From positions 16,179,960-16,243,959 of the forward strand of contig CM067576.1 of the NCBI GenBank assembly GCA_034336665.1: 64,000 nt of DNA, given 5' to 3'. A program made the translations under genes and the position numbers. Shown piece by piece: positions 60,384 to 64,000 of the stretch (positions are counted from its first letter, which is position 1; every line of letters starts with the position of its first letter). This stretch comes from Luscinia megarhynchos (taxonomy: Eukaryota; Chordata; Aves; Passeriformes; Turdidae). The notes beneath the pieces were generated by a model, which ran no database searches, had not been told where the DNA came from, and was given only the letters and a program-made list of their open reading frames with translations.

Positions 60384-63024
60384 GAAACAATAATAACAAC
60401 AACAACAAAAAGAAAAATACAGCCAGGAGTTAAATCCATCCTGGATCTGACCTGGGTCACTGACTTCCAGAAATGCTCTGGGTCATGTAAGGTGGGTAAG
60501 GAATTCCTGGGGGCTGCACCCCCAGACAATATCCCCAGGTCTAAATGGAAACCAGTAACACGTGGGTCCATACTGGGACTTCCAGTATTTAATATCTGGC
60601 CCAGTGCCATCAGGCTGGGGAGGCTGTGTGGGACCCTTCTCTGGGGCTCCCCACATTTAAAGGGGCTGATGAGAGATGTAGAGAGAGATTTTTTAATCAG
60701 GACAGAAGGAGGAAGGGTTTTACACTGGAAGAAGGCAGAGGAAATGCACAGTGAAGGTGGTGGGGTAATGCTGAGAGTATTAATTAATTAATTAAGGCTG
60801 TGCTTAACAGGTCCTAGCAGTGAGGGAGCTGAGGCAGAGCTTTGGGGAAGGTGGAGAAGGATTTTGGAGCAGAACTTGTGGTGACAGGATGAGGGGTGAG
60901 GGATTTAAACTGAGTTGGGAGCAGGGGCAGAGGATTTGTTAGGCCAGATGTTCCCACAGGGAAGGCCCAGCTGTACAGCAGGAGCAAACCCTGCTCCTGT
61001 CCCCTGCTCCTGGTGACAGCCAGGCCACCAAGCTGTCCCTGCTGGGCTCTGCAGTGTCCTGGCAGCCCCAGGCAAACCCCCTGCTCTGCTGCAGGGCCTG
61101 AATTGTCAGCAACCTGTCCCAGACAGCAGCACAGCCCTTCAGGAACCACCTCTGCCTTTCCTTCCTGCAGGATAATTCTGCCCCAGGAGGAATCAAATCA
61201 CACTCCCAAGTGCCATGGACATGTCCACCTACGGAATTTGGTTAACAGAAAATTAAATCAGGACATTCAGGTGGGTCAGTGCCTGCCAAGCTCCCCCTTT
61301 GCTCAGCACGGAGATTATTTCAAAGCACTTTTGTATCCCCAAACTCTCAATCCCCAAAAGATCAGAGAAAGGAGGAGATGGCATCCCATGGCTGCTCTTA
61401 TCCTGGGAATGGGACATCACCCGGTGCCTGCAGGGAATCCTCCTGATTCACTGGGCTCCTGGCATGAGGGAGGTGAGGAACAGGGTGAAAACCACACCTG
61501 GCAGGGCAGCCAATCCCCACATCAGCTCCTGTCAGTGCCAGTGTGTGCTGGGTGTCTTCCACAGGGAAAGCAGGCACTGGAGAGCACCCAGAACAGGGAT
61601 GTTCTCATCCCCACTTCCTACCCAGGCACAGGGGTGCACAATCCACTCTTGTGCAAAGCCTGAGCTCCAGGTGCTGCAGTGAGCTCCTTAACTTGGGCTT
61701 GCTGCTTTTTGGGGCTCTGGGACCAACACAGCCAGGACAGAGTCAGCTAAAGCAGGGGGGGAAAAAAGTATTTTATGTGATTCTTTATGAGGAGTGAAGA
61801 CAGAACATTCATTGCTGCCCAGGAGGGAATGAATCCCTGGGAGATTCTGTGGAGAAAGGGCAGTGCCAGCCTGGCCACATTCCTGGTGCCAAGGGGTTTG
61901 CTGGGCTGGAAGCTCACACAGGGAAATCACAGAGCAGCAAACCCTGCTCCTGTGCCCTGGTGCCAGCAGGCCTCTGACAGTGCCCCAGAACCCCCAGCCC
62001 TCCTGAGAGCACAGCCAGGACTCTGCTCCCACCCCAAAACCTCAGCCTGGGGTGCAGTTTCTGCACACAGAGGAGCAGCAGGGCTGTGGAGCCTCCATAG
62101 AATTCCAGAGATCCAGCTGCCACCTGGTGTCCAAGCACAGCTCTGCACAGGGCCCTGAAACAGAATTCAGCCTGTTCTAGGTGTAAAATATCAATTCCAT
62201 CAGGATGTTGGTGTAAATATTCTTCCCTCAGGGATATTTCCAGGGTTGGGGCAGCCACAGCTTCTGTGGACACCCTGTGCCAGGGTCTCCCCACCCTCAC
62301 AGGGAGGAATTCCTTCCCAATATCCCATCCAGCCCTGCCCTCTGGTACTGGGATGCCATTCCCAGTGTCCTGGCACTGCTGGTGAAATCCCTGCTGGTGT
62401 ATTCTGTGTACTGTATTTGTATTGGAGAAACCCCCTCTGACACCCATGGTTATGACATGATGCTTTTCCTAGCTCAGTTCTCCCTCCTCAACTGAAGGAT
62501 CCTGATCCACCAATTCCTTCCTCACACAGGAGCTGTGTTAGACCTTTGTTCATTCTTCACCCCCAGTCTAATTCTATCACAATTTATTTCTGAGGGATTT
62601 CTCTGGGCACTCATTCTGCCTGTTTCATGTTTTAGTGATAAAAATTACAGAACAGTCCCCAAAAGGGCTTTGGGACAGTGACAGTGCAAAGTGCAGAGGG
62701 TGTTATAAACTCACAGAAACCATGGCATTTAAAATAACTGCAGGAAAAGATTTCCTCAATCATCTCTGCAGCTTCCTGCAAAGCTTTTGCTGGATTGACA
62801 GCCATAACAGGAATGTTCACCTCACTTGGCCTCTGGAAAGGGAGTTCAGGGTGCTCCCCTTGTGTGCAGTGATGCCAAAAACTCACCAACATTTACTCTG
62901 AGGAGAAGAATTCCCTCCATTCCTTCAGACAGTGGGTGACACTGCCCTGCCAGGGCCATGCTCCACCCTTGGGAGAACAGGAGCCAAAAAGGTGTGGGGA
63001 TTAAACAGATGAACAACAGGTCAG
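60384..63024. other. Intergenic with diverged CR1 pieces
   Basis: An antisense CR1 fragment lies at about 62235-62380 (ggttggggcagccacagctt, then ccaccctcacagggaggaat). 60540-60620 is faintly CR1-like. A minus-strand frame at 62632-62892 was considered as an exon and rejected. No other gene is seen. Confidence 0.4.
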
Positions 63025-64000
63025 GTAAGAAAAATACTGCCTCTTGTTTAATGTTCAAAGACATCAGTAAACAAATAGAACCGTACAGACAGAGGCTGAA
63101 CCCAGCCCCACCTCCCCAAACACCACAGGTACCAGGTGAGACTTGGGAGAAGGATTAGCCAAATCTGGGACTGCAGGGATGGCCAAGAGAAACCTCTGCT
63201 GGGTGAGGGCAGGACAGAGCACTTGGGGGAAGCAGCTTCCCTCACCCAGCAGCAGAGCAACATCTGCTGGGTGCAGATCCTGTTTCCTCTCAGAGGAACA
63301 GCCCAGATCTCTTGCTGCACACAGGAGGACCATGTGTGAACTAGGGAAACACAGCTGGAAGCTACATTGGACACACTAAGCACTGACCTGGGCAGCCAAA
63401 CCTCTGTCCCACAGAGATTTAAACCTGCCATGGAATAACCACAATAGGGAGGCTGTGTCTAACTCAGCAAAGTGCTGCAGAACTCGTTTGTGAATGCAGA
63501 TCTGGCTGTGGGGGGGAGGAACGAGCCTGTGCTCTGCACACATCCTTCCATCCCACTGCTCCCTGCTCCACGGACATCCTCACCCCTACCCCACAGCTGG
63601 CCTGTCTTCTCCAATCATTCCTGGAGCTGTGGAGCACCAGCTGCTTGGAAGGGCCATGAGGAGCAGCTCTGAGTGCAGGCTGCAGAGGACAGTGGGGTGG
63701 CACCTGAGTGGAGGTCAGGGACAGCAGGATGGAGCCCCAGCTGCTGCAGAGAGGCAGAGATGGTAGGCACAGCTGCTCCAGCTCCCACCTGGCTGGCAGG
63801 AGCCTGCAGGGGAGTCAGGGAGCGTGGCTCAGGCCCTGAGGGCAGTCCCAAAGCTGCCAGCCAGGACTCAGCATGGTTCCATTCCCACGGTGGTGGCAGC
63901 CACCATGGTGGCGTGGTGACAAGGAAGGAGCACACGTCACCTCTGTGCCTCTCCAGGTGGCAGGAGCCTGCAGTGGGGCTGTCTCTGCTGCCACCATGTG
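63025..64000 (-). other. Possible 3' UTR of a minus-strand gene (DIAPH1 by synteny)
   Basis: Reading on the minus strand, a fairly unique stretch without mobile elements ends in tttactgatgtctttgaaca followed by ttaaac. This contains the variant poly(A) signal ATTAAA (63047-63052 on the + strand), and a T-rich stretch with tttttcttac follows. That is the look of a transcript end, and in mammals DIAPH1 ends next to PCDHG on the opposite strand. No coding exon of DIAPH1 is in view, so the gene name is inference. A repeated gcaggagcctgcag phrase lies at 63796 and 63961. Alternatively this is plain intergenic DNA. Confidence 0.3.
63047..63052 (-). terminator. Candidate ATTAAA poly(A) signal on the minus strand
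   Basis: TTTAAT on the + strand equals ATTAAA on the minus strand. It lies in an AT-richer patch next to GC-rich unique sequence. Support is only contextual. Confidence 0.3.

Noticed and set aside
62632..62892. Minus-strand frame containing VNIPVMAVNPAKALQEAAEMI, considered as an exon
   Set aside because: It looks partly protein-like and has an AG in front, but I could not match it to any expected neighbour gene, it has no convincing donor, and it lies beyond the likely transcript end at about 63025.

Overview
This window looks like nuclear DNA of a songbird-like bird, not a microbe. The supporting signs are fragments of CR1 LINEs in both orientations, many solo long terminal repeats (LTRs) of endogenous retroviruses, GC-rich minisatellites and intron-exon structure with clean splice sites. 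The assignment to passerines rests on the general look of the LTR families and was not tested by a database search.

Only one gene is certain: the 3' end of the gamma-protocadherin cluster (PCDHG) on the + strand. Constant exon 2 (10989-11077) and constant exon 3 (14868-15094) encode the shared cytoplasmic tail of all gamma-protocadherins. They are followed by a long 3' untranslated region ending near an AATAAA at 17282-17287. Constant exon 1 and the variable exons were not found and should lie upstream. In mammals DIAPH1 lies next, on the opposite strand. At the right edge, 63025-64000 resembles the 3' untranslated region of a minus-strand gene, but no DIAPH1 coding exon is visible.

Layout: 1-10988 is PCDHG intron with an LTR remnant, CR1 pieces and three minisatellites. 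10989-17305 holds the two exons, the intron between them and the 3' UTR. 17306-26295 is intergenic DNA with four LTR families and several stretches that look like conserved non-coding elements. 26296-31770 is dominated by three tandem arrays. 33083-39582 contains a GGAA-type microsatellite, a 44-bp minisatellite and a TTCCC pentamer array. 37535-46200 carries a cluster of one LTR family in alternating orientations. 48388-50060 is an array that flips orientation in its middle. 51508-52860 is a nest of LTRs, 54960-56630 a tandem repeat of about 0.39 kb, and 57330-58010 a CpG-rich segment. 58021-64000 is mostly unique.

By my rough count about one sixth of the window is tandem repeat. Nearly all long open reading frames here come from stop-free tandem repeats and should not be read as genes. 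I see no unknown protein-coding system. The most unusual structures are the inverted minisatellite at 48388-50060 and several arrays with strong G-quadruplex or triplex potential around the PCDHG 3' end.
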